A DNA stretch of 64,000 nt from Methylocella tundrae (GCF_901905185.1 NZ_CABFMQ020000076.1:1-64000); one strand, 5' to 3'. Positions 1 through 9,729 are shown, counted from the stretch's first letter. Program-made: numbers and translations. The notes: a model not told the origin generated them from the sequence alone.

Positions 1-185
1 GGATGGGGCGGCGTGGTGGCGGCGGGAGAAGGCGCCTCCGCGGCGCCATGATGCGCGGGGGTTTGCGGCGCAGCCTCATCGGCCGCCGCAAAGGATGCGG
101 CGGCGAGGGCGCTGAAAAAAAAGGCCGCGAAGAGCACAGCAGGCGTCCCCGCACGCCGAGGCGCGACTAAAAAAGAGAAAATCAC
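1..185 (-). CDS. Partial exported protein (N-terminus only)
   Basis: A minus-strand reading frame opens with GTG at 185 and runs without a stop off the left edge, giving about 61 residues. A ribosome binding site (GAGGAG) lies about 8 bases before the GTG. The protein starts with a basic stretch (APRRAG), then a hydrophobic core of Ala, Leu and Phe ending AAASFAAA, which looks like a Sec signal peptide with cleavage near residue 36. The mature part begins acidic and becomes rich in Ala, Pro and His. That is typical of the linker of an envelope protein, but the functional part lies outside the window, so no function is assigned. Confidence 0.6.
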   Translation of the reverse strand, partial: MIFSFLVAPRRAGTPAVLFAAFFFSALAAASFAAADEAAPQTPAHHGAAEAPSPAATTPPH

Positions 186-552
186 GATTGGCTGTCTCCT
201 CTTGCGGTCTGCTCCGGGCGATCAGATCCGGCGCCGCGCAATGAAATCATGCGCGACCTTTGTTGGATATTTTGCCGGACGGGCGTCGAAGAGCGGCGAC
301 GCTTGAAGAAATCCGATGATCGCTCCGGCCAGCCGGGCGGCTGCCAGCGACCCCTTGCCGTTCCGCCGCGACGGCGCCGCCGTTATTGTCGCTTTTATCC
401 GCGCCTCGCGCAAATGGCTTTGCACAAGACCGTGACGCAGGGCTCAAAGCCACGACGGCATGAAAACTCTTTCGAGCGATTGGAAACCGGCTCAAACTCG
501 ACAGTTCAAGACTCATGTCGATCAGATCGAACCGATCTTACCGGAACATTCC
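186..552. other. Intergenic region, no supported gene
   Basis: This 367-base stretch separates the partial exported protein from the histidine kinase, both on the minus strand. It should hold the promoter of the exported protein. A 67-codon minus-strand frame (222-425) exists, but it has no recognisable domain and its composition is what GC-rich non-coding DNA gives. I see no strong terminator. Confidence 0.4.
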
Positions 553-2109
553 CTAAGCTGCCGAATGCGCCTCGCGCCGGGCGCGCCGGCGCATTCTGGC
601 GGCGGTGAGTTCGGCCTCCGGGCTGATGCTCGGCTCAATGACCCGCCCTGGTGGAAAAATCACGATAACCTCGGTGCCTTCATGCACTTTTGATTTCAGC
701 GTGAATGTGCCGCCATGCAGTTCGACGAGGCCCTTGACGATCGGCAGACCAAGGCCCGAGCCTTCCTCGGCGTTCTTTTGTGCGAGCGCGCCGCGGCCGA
801 ACGAGGACATGACGATGGGAATTTCCTCATCTGGAATGCCTGGGCCTGTGTCGCGGACGGCGAGATATTGGCCGCCGGTCGTCGTCCAGCCGATGCGGAT
901 CTTGATGGAGCCGCCATGCGGCGTGAATTTGATGGCGTTCGAGAGCAGGTTCAGCGTCACCTGCCGCAGCGCCCTCTCGTCCGCCCAGATGCGGGGCAAA
1001 TTGGCTTCGATGGCCTCGTGGATTGCGATGTTGCGCTTTTTGGCGCGCAGCATCAAAAGGTGGCGGCAGTCCTCGACGATATGATCCAGCGCGACCGGCT
1101 CTTCCTTCAGTTCGAACCGGCCGGCCTCGATGCGCGACAGATCGAGAATCTCGTTGATGAGCATCAGAAGATGATGGCCGCTGGAATGAATATCGTTTGA
1201 ATATTCCTTGTAGGACGCGACGATGTGCGCGCCGAAGAGCTCGCCCTTCATGACTTCCGAAAAGCCGAGGATGGCGTTGAGCGGCGTTCGCAGCTCATGG
1301 CTCATCGTGGCGAGGAAGCGCGATTTGGCGAGATTGGCCTCTTCGGCGCGCCGCCGCGCGAGATCGCTGTTGGCTTTTGACTGTTCGAGTTCAGCGATCA
1401 ATTCGTCCTTTTCGCCCTGGAACGACAATGCTTCAACCGCGGCCGCGTAGAGTTTTCGCGCCAGCAGGATGAAGTAGAGCTGCGCTCCGCAGGCGAGGAT
1501 GATGAGCTGCATGGTTCCGTCGGCAAGGCTCGCCTGACGCGTGAAGGTGAGGATCGTCAGGGCGATCGGAGCCATGACGCCGAAAGCTGCGGCGGGAATG
1601 CAGGGGCTGATGGTGGCGGCCATGGCGGCGACGAGAAGCCCCATGACAACCGCGCAGGCGACGGCGGCGGGATCGCCCGATTGACCGACGAGTTCGACCA
1701 GCATCGCCCAGATGACGCCCTGCACGGCTTCCGCGACGATGAAGTCGCGCCGCCAGCGTAGCGCCGAGGCGCTTGAGCGGGCGGTCCGCGGAAATCGCCG
1801 GGCGATCAACTGGGTCACGGTGAGCGCAGTGAGGTTGAGGCAGAGCCAGATGATCACGGCGTCGACCGTGAGCCACGCCAGCGCGATGGCGGCGAAAATG
1901 GCGCCGAGGGCGGCCATTGCGACGGCGCAGGATCGCTGGCCCTCGGCGAACAGCCCGAGCAAATCGGCGTCGAAGTCGCGCGGATCGGCCGCGCTTGCGT
2001 CGGGCGCGGCCCGGCTGCCACGAAATCCGACGGACAGAGCGCGGGACTTGGCGGCGATAGGGGAATCGCCTGAGCCCATCGCGATCATATCTGCGGAGAT
2101 TTCTGTCAT
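553..2109 (-). CDS. Membrane sensor histidine kinase (PleC/PdhS-like)
   Basis: A 518-residue sensor kinase. After a polar N-terminus (about 1-60) come several hydrophobic segments (about 60-95, 125-190 and 200-217), then a coiled-coil-like linker (about 230-262). The HisKA dimerisation box has the phospho-accepting His near 271 (SHELRTPLNAILGFSEVM). The HATPase domain follows, with N box (NLLSNAIKF), G1 (DTGPGIPDEE) and G2 (GSGLGLPIVKGLVELHGG). The H-box wording is that of the alphaproteobacterial PleC/DivJ/PdhS group, which feeds cell-cycle or stress regulators. I start it at the ATG at 2109, because the longer upstream reading is Arg-rich and unlike protein. No cognate response regulator is adjacent, so the partner and signal are unknown. 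Confidence 0.85.
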   Translation of the reverse strand: MTEISADMIAMGSGDSPIAAKSRALSVGFRGSRAAPDASAADPRDFDADLLGLFAEGQRSCAVAMAALGAIFAAIALAWLTVDAVIIWLCLNLTALTVTQLIARRFPRTARSSASALRWRRDFIVAEAVQGVIWAMLVELVGQSGDPAAVACAVVMGLLVAAMAATISPCIPAAAFGVMAPIALTILTFTRQASLADGTMQLIILACGAQLYFILLARKLYAAAVEALSFQGEKDELIAELEQSKANSDLARRRAEEANLAKSRFLATMSHELRTPLNAILGFSEVMKGELFGAHIVASYKEYSNDIHSSGHHLLMLINEILDLSRIEAGRFELKEEPVALDHIVEDCRHLLMLRAKKRNIAIHEAIEANLPRIWADERALRQVTLNLLSNAIKFTPHGGSIKIRIGWTTTGGQYLAVRDTGPGIPDEEIPIVMSSFGRGALAQKNAEEGSGLGLPIVKGLVELHGGTFTLKSKVHEGTEVIVIFPPGRVIEPSISPEAELTAARMRRRARREAHSAA

Positions 2110-2524
2110 CGTTGGCCGGATCCGCGCTCGTCTCGCGTCGATTTGGTGTCTGGTCGTCGGGAACGGTGCCCGAAAAAGATTAATGACAGCCTCATTCAGC
2201 CTGTCGCATTGTTGGTGTCTGGAGCTGGATCGGGGCTGACCAGGCGCAGGCCCAAAACGGTGGAAAGCGCGGGCGCTGGCGCGGCGACGACACCTCTGTG
2301 CGCCAGCACACATTGCGGACCGGCGCGCCCACTTAGCGTTCCGCCCATGTCGATTTCAGGCGTTCCCTATCGGGCCGTTCCATCTTTCTTGACGAACGAG
2401 TATTCAAGCTTGCGAAGATCGGCGCATCCGTCGCGGGGCCGCGGCGGCGCAACAGGACGCGCAGGCCATCGCCTTCGCCGCAAAGACGAGCAGGGAACTG
2501 CGCAGTGACGGAAACGGGCCGCCA
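2110..2524. other. Divergent intergenic region
   Basis: These 415 bases lie between the divergently transcribed histidine kinase (minus) and MBL-fold hydrolase (plus), so promoters for both are expected here. Open frames cross it, but none shows a domain. A TTGACG hexamer at 2389-2394 could be a -35 element on the plus strand, though I cannot pair it with a good -10. Confidence 0.35.
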
Positions 2525-3268
2525 ATGAAAGTTACGGTTGTCGGATCAGGAGATGCGTTCGGAACGGGCGGACGGTCTCATACCTGCTTCAAGATCGACT
2601 CCGGCGAAGCCGGCGCGCTGGTCGATTTTGGCGCGACCTCGATCGCCTCCTGGAAGAAACTCGGCCTCAGTTTCGATTCGATCGACGCGATCGCCATCTC
2701 GCATCTTCATGGCGATCATTTCGGAGGTCTTCCCTTCCTGCTGCTCGATTGCCAATTCGTCGAGCGCCGGACCCGCCCGCTGCTGCTCGCAGGGCCGCCG
2801 GGGCTAAGGGAAAGGCTCTACGATACGCTCGACAACTTCTTTCCAGGGGTCAGCAAGCTGAACTGGAGCTTTGCATGGCGCGTCGAGGAGATTTCGCCGG
2901 GCAGGCCGACGAAACTCGGCGGCTTCAGCCTCGAGACTTTTGGCGTCATCCATTCCGCCGGTTCGATTTCGACGGGACTGCGGCTCAGCGACGGTCAAGC
3001 CGTCTTCGCTTATTCAGGCGACACCGCCTGGACAGAAGCCTTGTTTGAGATCGGCGCGGGCGCCGACCTTTTCGTCTGCGAATGTTACTCTGGCGTTGAG
3101 CCTATCACCGGTCATATGGATTGGCCGACCCTCAAGTCGAATTTGGGCGCATTCTCGGCGAAGCGCATGGTGCTGACGCATATGGGCGCATCGGCTTTGG
3201 CGCGGCGCGCCGAGATGGAGCTCGCAGGGCTGACGCCCGCCTATGACGGACAAATTTTTGAGGTCTGA
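2525..3268 (+). CDS. MBL-fold metallohydrolase (RNase Z-like)
   Basis: A 247-residue single-domain metallo-beta-lactamase-fold protein. The zinc-binding signature HLHGDH is at about residues 59-64, preceded by the N-terminal strand VTVVGSGDAFGTGGR. Further metal ligands are offered by YSGDTAW (about 163-169) and the late THMG motif. The GSGDAFGTGGR opening resembles the RNase Z/ElaC and cyclic phosphodiesterase branch rather than the lactamases, but the long exosite of true tRNase Z is absent, so the substrate is unknown. Likely cytoplasmic, with no signal peptide. The downstream glycosylase gene starts 4 bases after its stop, suggesting co-transcription. Confidence 0.82.
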   Translation: MKVTVVGSGDAFGTGGRSHTCFKIDSGEAGALVDFGATSIASWKKLGLSFDSIDAIAISHLHGDHFGGLPFLLLDCQFVERRTRPLLLAGPPGLRERLYDTLDNFFPGVSKLNWSFAWRVEEISPGRPTKLGGFSLETFGVIHSAGSISTGLRLSDGQAVFAYSGDTAWTEALFEIGAGADLFVCECYSGVEPITGHMDWPTLKSNLGAFSAKRMVLTHMGASALARRAEMELAGLTPAYDGQIFEV

Positions 3269-3272
3269 CGTT

Positions 3273-3908
3273 ATGGCGGAGTTCGCGGCGGATTCCGCCG
3301 ATGTGGCGGCCCGCATTCGAGCATGCCGCCTCTGCCGCGATGCGCCCCGCGGCGCAAGCCTGCCGCACGAACCGCGTCCGGTGCTGCGGATCTCGTCCAC
3401 CGCGCGTCTTTTGATCGCGGGCCAGGCGCCGGGCGTGCGGGTGCACGTCAGCGGGCTGCCGTTCAACGACCCATCGGGCGATCGGCTGCGCCAATGGATG
3501 AATGTCTCGCGCGACGTTTTCTACGATGAGCGGAAAATCGCCATCGCGCCGATGGGATTTTGCTTTCCCGGCCATACGCCCGACAAGGGCGACCTGCCGC
3601 CGCGCCCCGAATGCCGCGCCAATTGGCACGACGAACTTTTTCACGCGATGCCGCAAATCGAATGCATTCTGGCGATCGGCCGTTATGCGCAGGACTATCA
3701 TTTTGCGCGCCTCGGGCGCCCTTTGCCGAAAGGCGCGCTGCTCCACGAGCTCGTGCGGCGCTGGGCGGAGTTTTCCGGCGGGCATCCAAAAATCATCGCG
3801 CTGCCGCATCCCTCCTGGCGCAACAGCGGCTGGCTGAAGCGCAATCCCTGGTTCGAGGCGGAGGTCCTGCCGGCTCTGCGCGAGGAAGTCGCGCGAATGA
3901 TCGTCTGA
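3273..3908 (+). CDS. Fe-S uracil-DNA glycosylase family protein
   Basis: A 211-residue protein of the uracil-DNA glycosylase superfamily, which removes uracil or similar damaged bases from DNA. Motif A is GQAPG (about 50-54), the position of GEAPG in family 4. The late motif is LPHPSWRN, matching the HPS loop that contacts the flipped base. Four cysteines sit where family 4/5 enzymes bind a 4Fe-4S cluster: Cys18, Cys21, Cys97 and Cys114. I chose the ATG at 3273, because GAGG sits about 9 bases ahead of it and it follows the hydrolase stop. An earlier in-frame ATG at 3243 would overlap that gene and lacks a binding site. The exact subfamily is unresolved, since motif A has no acidic residue. 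Confidence 0.75.
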   Translation: MAEFAADSADVAARIRACRLCRDAPRGASLPHEPRPVLRISSTARLLIAGQAPGVRVHVSGLPFNDPSGDRLRQWMNVSRDVFYDERKIAIAPMGFCFPGHTPDKGDLPPRPECRANWHDELFHAMPQIECILAIGRYAQDYHFARLGRPLPKGALLHELVRRWAEFSGGHPKIIALPHPSWRNSGWLKRNPWFEAEVLPALREEVARMIV

Positions 3909-4068
3909 GCGCAGGCCGAGGCGAAGGGAAGGCGGATGCGCCTCTTCATTCCCGGAAGGCGACAAGGCGCGGCCTCGCGCATCATCGCAATCTCCGCGTT
4001 CAGCCAATGTTCAGCCGCAATGCTCCTCTCTAAGGCGGAGGTCGCTCAAGCGTTGCTGAGGTTGGTTG

Positions 4069-6267
4069 ATGCTCAGATCGGTCCTGTTTCGGTTGTTCGT
4101 CGTGGCCGTCGCATTTTGCGCCGGCGCGGCGCAACCAGCCAGCGCCCAGGGCGGCGAGCCCCGGCTCGCGCTCGTTATCGGTAATGCGCAATACGCCGAT
4201 CCGCTGGCGACCGCCGCCAATGACGCCGGGCTCGTCGCCGAGACGCTGCGCGGAGCCGGCTTTGATGTCGTCGGGGCGGCCAATCTCGATCAGGACTCGC
4301 TTCGCCGCGCGTTCCGCGACTTTCTAGAAAAGGCGACTGAGGCGGGGCCGAACGCTATCGTCTTCGTCTATCTCGCCGGACGCGGCCTTCAATATGAGGG
4401 CGAGAATTATATCGCCCCGATTGACGCGGTGATCGCGCGTGAGGCGGATATTCCCTTGCAGGCGCTACGGCTTTCGGATTTTACGCGGGCGCTGGCGGGT
4501 CTGCCTTTGCGCGCCCGCATCATCGTTGTCGACGCGGCGCGAGCCAATCAGTTCGCGCCCGGCGGCCATCTCGCCGGCGGCTTCGCGCTGGTCGACGCTG
4601 AGCCCGGCTCGCTTTACGCCTTCAACGCGGCGCCGGGCACGATCGCGCCGGACGAGCCCGGCCCCTATGGCGCCTATGCGCAGGCGCTATCGGAACTGCT
4701 GCGTCAGGGCGGCGTTCCGGTCGAGGTCGTGTTTTCGCAGGTGCGGCTGCGCGTCAACGAGATCACCAAAGGCGCCGTCACGCCCTGGGACGCCTCGAAT
4801 ATCACCCCGCCGCTGGTTCTTCTGGAGGGCGCTCCGAACGCGGCCGCGGCGCAGGATTATGCTGCTCTACAATCCCGCCCGGTCGGCTCGTTTCCGGCGA
4901 GCGAGGCCTATGCCGCGGCCCTGGAGCGCGACACCCTCGAGGGCTATCAGGAATTTCTCATCGCCTATCCGCACGATCCGCTCGCCCGTCGCGTCCGCGC
5001 GCTGCTGGCGGCGCGGCGCGAAGCGCTGACCTGGCGGCGCACGATCGAGGCCAATACGCCGGACGCCTACTGGAGCTATCTGCGCCGCTATCCCAAGGGA
5101 CCGCATATCTATGATGCGCGCCGGCGGTTGAGCCTCATTTCGGCTCCGCTGGAGCCGTCGCCGCGCTTTGAGCTTTATGATTTCGGCGGCCTGCCGCCGC
5201 CGCCGCAGCCAGAATATGAGATCATCGACCGGCCAGCGATTATGTTCGATCGGGATGATTACCCTCCGCCGCCTCCGCCGCCGGTCTATTTTCTGCCGCC
5301 GCCGCCGCGGGAGTTTGTCGACTTGCCGCCCCCGCCCGCGCCGAGCGGCCCCGGTTTCCTGCCGATTCCCATTCCTGTCCCTTTGCCTTTCGGTCGTCAT
5401 GAAGGTCCGCAGGGGAGATTCAATCAGCCGAATTTCGGCCAGCAGGGGCCGGTCGGACCAGGCGGCGGCGCCCAGGGCGCTCCAGCTCAGGGCGCACCTC
5501 AAGGCGCGCCTCAGGGCGCTCCAGGCCAGGGGATTTCGCCGCAGGGAAGGCCGGGTCAAGGCGCCGGGCAGCCGGGCCAGCCAGTTCCAGCCCGCCCGCT
5601 GCCGGGTCGGGCGGCGCCTGTTCCCGCGGCTCCGGGCCAGCCGACGCCGCAGGGGCATCCCGCGGCGCCGCTGAATGCTCGTCCCCAGGGACCAAATGGC
5701 GCCCCCGTGGGCGCGCCCACCCCTGCGCCGCCTCCAGCCGCCGCTCCTGTCGCAGCTCCCGGCCACGCATTGCCGCAGGGCCAAAGCCTGCCGCCTGTTC
5801 CGCCAGCCGCCCGGCCGCCGGGAGCGCCAGCAACGCCGCCGGCGCCCGCTGCGCCCATTCATCCAGCCCCCGGCGCAGCCCCGCCCCATCCGGCTGCGCC
5901 CGGCGCGCTCGCGCCGAAAGCCCCGACGCCCGCCGCGCCTGCGCTGGTTCGGCCCGAGACGCCGCATCCGGTCGCGCCACCGCCGCAGCCGCAGCCGCAG
6001 CATCAGGCGCCGCAACCACGACCGCAGCCGCAACCTCAGAGGCCGCAAATACAACCGCAGCGGCTGGCGCCGCCCCCGGCGCCGCAGCAGCCTCAGATCC
6101 AGAGGCCTCAGCCGCCGCAGGCCCCGCAACATCAAGCGCCGCCGCAGCCCCCAAGGCCGCAGGCTCCCCCGCAGAGGCCGCAGGCGCCGCCGCCCCAGGC
6201 GCAAAAGCCTCAACCGCAGCAAAGGCCAGCGCCAGGCAAGCCGGGCGAGGAACAAAATCACCCTTGA
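4069..6267 (+). CDS. Caspase-fold pseudoenzyme with proline-rich tail
   Basis: A 732-residue exported protein. A signal peptide (1-27) ends ASAQG. A caspase/metacaspase (peptidase C14) p20-like domain follows, with LALVIGNAQYAD (about 34-44) and the strand IVFVYLAGRG. Active members have His in YxAGHG and Cys in DACR. Here the His position is Arg105 (YLAGRG) and the Cys position is Ala157 (DAAR), so proteolysis is not expected. A short middle region (about 280-370) precedes an extremely Pro/Gln/Ala-rich tail (about 380-732) with GAPQGAPQGAP-type repeats. The ATG at 4069 has GAGG 7 bases upstream; a TTG sits directly before it. Probably periplasmic, as a scaffold or binding protein (inference). 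The partner is unknown. Confidence 0.8.
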   Translation: MLRSVLFRLFVVAVAFCAGAAQPASAQGGEPRLALVIGNAQYADPLATAANDAGLVAETLRGAGFDVVGAANLDQDSLRRAFRDFLEKATEAGPNAIVFVYLAGRGLQYEGENYIAPIDAVIAREADIPLQALRLSDFTRALAGLPLRARIIVVDAARANQFAPGGHLAGGFALVDAEPGSLYAFNAAPGTIAPDEPGPYGAYAQALSELLRQGGVPVEVVFSQVRLRVNEITKGAVTPWDASNITPPLVLLEGAPNAAAAQDYAALQSRPVGSFPASEAYAAALERDTLEGYQEFLIAYPHDPLARRVRALLAARREALTWRRTIEANTPDAYWSYLRRYPKGPHIYDARRRLSLISAPLEPSPRFELYDFGGLPPPPQPEYEIIDRPAIMFDRDDYPPPPPPPVYFLPPPPREFVDLPPPPAPSGPGFLPIPIPVPLPFGRHEGPQGRFNQPNFGQQGPVGPGGGAQGAPAQGAPQGAPQGAPGQGISPQGRPGQGAGQPGQPVPARPLPGRAAPVPAAPGQPTPQGHPAAPLNARPQGPNGAPVGAPTPAPPPAAAPVAAPGHALPQGQSLPPVPPAARPPGAPATPPAPAAPIHPAPGAAPPHPAAPGALAPKAPTPAAPALVRPETPHPVAPPPQPQPQHQAPQPRPQPQPQRPQIQPQRLAPPPAPQQPQIQRPQPPQAPQHQAPPQPPRPQAPPQRPQAPPPQAQKPQPQQRPAPGKPGEEQNHP

Positions 6268-6379
6268 AAGCAAAGGCGCCGCGCCGCGTCCTGGCTGGCG
6301 GCGCTTGGCGTTTGATCAAGCCATTGTTACACTGTGCGTCAAAGCAGCGGAGTCACTCCGGCCGCATGGGGAGTGGGCA

Positions 6380-7594
6380 GTGGGACCATTGGAAAGTTCG
6401 GAACTGGCCCTGACTTGCACAGGCGGCGCGCCAGGTTCCAGCGCTTGCGGCCCTTACGCCGCGGCGGCAGATGACGGAAACGGCGGCGGTAAGAGGCCCG
6501 ATCGCGGTGCGCAATGGCGCGGGGAAAGCGGGGCGCGGATCAAGCCGTCGGAGCAGGAGCAAAAGACGTTGCGCGACGCGGTTTACGCCGCGCTTGACCT
6601 TGGAACCAACAATTGCCGGCTCCTCGTCGCGCGGCCGGCGCCGGCTGATGAAGGATCCGCCGGGTTTCGCGTGATCGATTCGTTTTCGCGCATTGTCCGC
6701 CTGGGGGAGGGGCTGTCCCGCACCGGCCGGCTCAGCGCGGCGGCGATCGACCGGACGATCAGCGCGCTCAGGATATGCCGCCACAAGATCGAGGCGCGCG
6801 GGGTGACGCGCGCGCGGCTGATCGCAACGGAAGCCTGCCGCTCGGCCGAGAACGGCGCTGAATTTCTGCAACGGGCGAGGGACGCGACCGGGCTCGAACT
6901 CGAGATCGTCGATCGCGAGACAGAGGCCCATCTCGCCGCGGCCGGCTCAGCCTGCCTCGCGGACTCGGCCGCCGCGAGCGTCGTTTTGTTCGACATCGGC
7001 GGCGGTTCGTCCGAGATCGTCTGGCTTGGGCGATCGGGCAGAAAGCCGTCCGGCGCGACGCACCACCTTGATGGCGCGCTGCGGGAGCGGGTGCGGTTCT
7101 GGGTGTCGCTGAAACTCGGCGTCGTGACGCTGGCGGAAAAATTCGGCGGCCTTGAGGTCTCCGACGCGATCTTCGAGGCGATGGTGGAGCATGTTTCTGA
7201 GGCTTTGATGGAGTTCGTCGCCAAGGTCGGGGCCGAACACCGTTGTCGCAATTTTCATTTGCTCGGGACGTCTGGAACGGTGACGACGATCGCCGGCGTC
7301 TACCTCGGCCTTGCCCGCTATGACCGGCGACGCGTCGATGGTCTTTGGATGTCGAGCGAGGAGGTCAATGGCGCCGTCGCTTCATTGCGGAAAATGAGCT
7401 ATGCCGAGCGGGCCATGAATGGTTGCATCGGCGCTGGCCGCGCCGACCTCGTGCTCGCCGGCTGCGCCATCCTCGAGGCTATCCGGCGCGCTTTCCCCGC
7501 TGACCGCGTGCGCATCGCCGACCGGGGCCTTCGCGAAGGAATTTTGATGCAAATGATCAATGCGGACCGGGCTTTTTCGCGGGCTTCGCGATGA
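6380..7594 (+). CDS. Ppx/GppA family phosphatase
   Basis: An exopolyphosphatase/guanosine pentaphosphatase family protein of about 404 residues. The actin-like ATPase fold shows the phosphate-1 motif [14 protein letters not shown], the acceptor-side RLIATEACR, the [12 protein letters not shown] strand and the phosphate-2 motif [28 protein letters not shown] is also typical. It hydrolyses terminal phosphates of polyphosphate and/or pppGpp and so links to phosphate storage and the stringent response. The start is uncertain. GTG at 6380 has GGGGAG about 8 bases upstream, but the first ~65 residues are low-complexity and a later start is possible. The stop overlaps the ATG of rlmE by four bases, so the two are translationally coupled. 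Confidence 0.85.
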   Translation: MGPLESSELALTCTGGAPGSSACGPYAAAADDGNGGGKRPDRGAQWRGESGARIKPSEQEQKTLRDAVYAALDLGTNNCRLLVARPAPADEGSAGFRVIDSFSRIVRLGEGLSRTGRLSAAAIDRTISALRICRHKIEARGVTRARLIATEACRSAENGAEFLQRARDATGLELEIVDRETEAHLAAAGSACLADSAAASVVLFDIGGGSSEIVWLGRSGRKPSGATHHLDGALRERVRFWVSLKLGVVTLAEKFGGLEVSDAIFEAMVEHVSEALMEFVAKVGAEHRCRNFHLLGTSGTVTTIAGVYLGLARYDRRRVDGLWMSSEEVNGAVASLRKMSYAERAMNGCIGAGRADLVLAGCAILEAIRRAFPADRVRIADRGLREGILMQMINADRAFSRASR

Positions 7595-8298
7595 CCGGAA
7601 CCAAGGCGGCTTCGGGCCGCGAGGGCGGCCGTTCGCTGAAGACGCGCGTCAAGACGGCGCGCAAGCGGTCGCTCTCCTCGACGCTCTGGCTGCAAAGACA
7701 GCTCAACGATCCCTATGTCGCGCAGGCCAAGCGCGAAGGATTTCGGTCGCGCGCCGCGTTCAAGCTCATCGAGATCGACGAGCGTTATCATTTTCTCAAA
7801 GCCGGCCAGAAAATCATCGATCTTGGCGCCGCGCCCGGCGGATGGTCGCAGGCGGCCGGCGCGCGGATCGGCGCCGCCGAGGGCAAAGGCAAGATCATCG
7901 GCATTGATCTTCTGGCCATCGATCCAATGCCCGGCGCCGAGTTCAAGGTGATGGATTTTCTCGACGCCGAAGCGCCGAAGCTGCTGATCGAATGGCTGGG
8001 AGGCAAGGCGGACGTCGTGCTCTCCGACATGGCCGCCAATGCGACGGGCCACAAGAAGACCGATCATCTGCGCATCGTCGGGCTTGTCGAACTTGCCGCC
8101 GATTTTGCCTGCGAGGCTTTGGCGCCCGGCGGCGCCTTTCTCGCCAAGGTTTTTCAGGGCGGCACGGAAAATGAGGTCCTCGCGCGGCTGAAACGCGATT
8201 TCGCCGTGGTGCGCCATGTCAAGCCGCAGGCGAGCCGCGCCGATTCGTCCGAGCTCTATGTTCTGGCGACAGGGTTTCGCGGCCGGCCGGGGGCTTGA
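7591..8298 (+). CDS. rlmE: 23S rRNA 2'-O-methyltransferase RlmE
   Basis: A 235-residue FtsJ/RrmJ methyltransferase that methylates the 2'-OH of U2552 in the 23S rRNA A-loop during 50S maturation. The SAM-binding motif [12 protein letters not shown], the catalytic Asp in [16 protein letters not shown] and the catalytic Lys in [12 protein letters not shown] are all present. The substrate-recognition [12 protein letters not shown] lies at about residue 51. A basic N-terminal extension (about 1-25) is usual in alphaproteobacteria. It overlaps the preceding phosphatase by ATGA, and its stop abuts the stop of the convergent MFS gene with no spacer. Confidence 0.93.
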   Translation: MTGTKAASGREGGRSLKTRVKTARKRSLSSTLWLQRQLNDPYVAQAKREGFRSRAAFKLIEIDERYHFLKAGQKIIDLGAAPGGWSQAAGARIGAAEGKGKIIGIDLLAIDPMPGAEFKVMDFLDAEAPKLLIEWLGGKADVVLSDMAANATGHKKTDHLRIVGLVELAADFACEALAPGGAFLAKVFQGGTENEVLARLKRDFAVVRHVKPQASRADSSELYVLATGFRGRPGA

Positions 8299-9729
8299 TC
8301 AGACCCGGTGCGCGGGTTCGGCGGCGGGAGCTTTCTTTACGGGCCGCGCGGTCAACTCCGCTCCGGCGTCGGCCGGCAGGCGCAGGAAGATCGCGCTTGA
8401 TGCGATGCACAAAAGCCCCATCAGGATGAAGGCAAACCGGAAGCCTTCCGGCGAAAACACGCCCTCGCCCGGATTGAGGCGGCTCCATCCCTGCAGCGCC
8501 GCCGCCCCCGCCGCGATGCCAAGGCTCAGCGACAATTGCTGTGCGACGGAGGCGAAGCTCACGGCCCGGCTCATATCCGGATTGTCGATTTCCGCATAGG
8601 CGATGGCATTGAGACCCGTGAACTCCAGCGAGTTGACGAAGCCGCTGACGAGCAGGACGCCCATTATGACGAGGCCCGGGGTCGCCGCGGTGAAGAAGCC
8701 GTAGCTCGACAGGAGCGAGCCGCTCAGCATGGCGGCGAGCGCAAGCACCCTGCGAAAGCCGAAGCGGCGCAGGATCGGCGCCGCCGTCGTCTTCATCAGG
8801 AGCGCTCCGGCCGAGGCGACGAAGGTGATCGCGCCGGATTGAAATGAATTCCGCCCGAATCCCATCTGCAGCATGAGCGGCAAAAGGAAGGGAATCGAGC
8901 CTATGCCGATACGAAACAAGGCCCCGCCGGCGACGCTGGCGCGAAAGGTATGCAGCGACAAAAGCCGCAGGTCGAGGAGCGGAAAGGCGATCCGGCGCGC
9001 GTGCCGGACATAGGCCGCGAGAGCCAATGAGCCAAAGCCGATCAGGGCGATCGTCACGCTCAAGGGCGCAAGGCCGCCGCCCGCGACGGCGAGGCCGAAG
9101 AGGAGAGTCGACAGCCCGACCCCGGACAGGACAAAGCCGGCGACGTCGAGCGGCCCTGGATTGTCCTCCCTGACGTCGTCGATGAAGATGGTGGCGAGAA
9201 TGATGCCGATGACGCCGATCGGCGCATTGACCCAGAAGATCCAGCGCCAGTGGAAATAGGTGGTGATGAAGCCGCCGACGAGAGGGCCGACGACGGGGCC
9301 GAAAAGCGCGGGAACGGTGAGATAGGACAGCGCCCGCACGAGGTTGCCGCGCTCGACGGAGCGCATCAGGAGAAGGCGCCCGACGGGCACCATCATCGCG
9401 CCGCCGAGGCCTTGCGCCAGACGGCCGGTCACCAGTTCCGGCAAGGTGCTCGAGAGGCCGCAGCCGATCGAAGCGAGTGTGAAGATCGAAATGGCGACCC
9501 GGAAAATCAGCCGCGCGCCATAGCGGTCCGCGACCCACCCGCTGGCTGGAATGAAAACGGCGAGCGAGACCAGATAGGAGGTCAGCGCGAGCTTGAGCGA
9601 AATTGGATCTTCATGAAGGTCGAGGGCGATGGCGGGCAGGGAGGTTGCGATCACCGTCGCGTCAAGCGTCTCCATGAACAGGGCGCAGGCGACGATCAGG
9701 GCGGTCACTACGTAGCGGGGCAAATTCAT
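8299..9729 (-). CDS. MFS drug:H+ antiporter, DHA2 (EmrB/QacA) family
   Basis: A 476-residue inner-membrane transporter with about 14 hydrophobic segments. TM1 carries the DHA2 marker LFMETLDATVIATSLPAI. The motif A region is GWVADRYGARLIFR (about 65-78), and antiporter motif C is GPVVGPLVGGF. Family members export hydrophobic cations and other toxic compounds using the proton gradient, often with an EmrA-type adaptor. No adaptor or regulator gene is adjacent, so the substrate is unknown. It converges on rlmE, the two stop codons being directly adjacent. Confidence 0.88.
   Translation of the reverse strand: MNLPRYVVTALIVACALFMETLDATVIATSLPAIALDLHEDPISLKLALTSYLVSLAVFIPASGWVADRYGARLIFRVAISIFTLASIGCGLSSTLPELVTGRLAQGLGGAMMVPVGRLLLMRSVERGNLVRALSYLTVPALFGPVVGPLVGGFITTYFHWRWIFWVNAPIGVIGIILATIFIDDVREDNPGPLDVAGFVLSGVGLSTLLFGLAVAGGGLAPLSVTIALIGFGSLALAAYVRHARRIAFPLLDLRLLSLHTFRASVAGGALFRIGIGSIPFLLPLMLQMGFGRNSFQSGAITFVASAGALLMKTTAAPILRRFGFRRVLALAAMLSGSLLSSYGFFTAATPGLVIMGVLLVSGFVNSLEFTGLNAIAYAEIDNPDMSRAVSFASVAQQLSLSLGIAAGAAALQGWSRLNPGEGVFSPEGFRFAFILMGLLCIASSAIFLRLPADAGAELTARPVKKAPAAEPAHRV

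Noticed and set aside
5465..5540. Repeats in the caspase-like gene as a separate repeat element
   Set aside because: They are in-frame GAPQGAP codon repeats of the proline-rich tail, not a mobile or CRISPR-like repeat.
4867..6319. Long Arg-rich minus-strand frames opposite the proline-rich tail
   Set aside because: Antisense of CCG/CAG-type codons gives Arg/Leu-rich shadows. No start site or domain.
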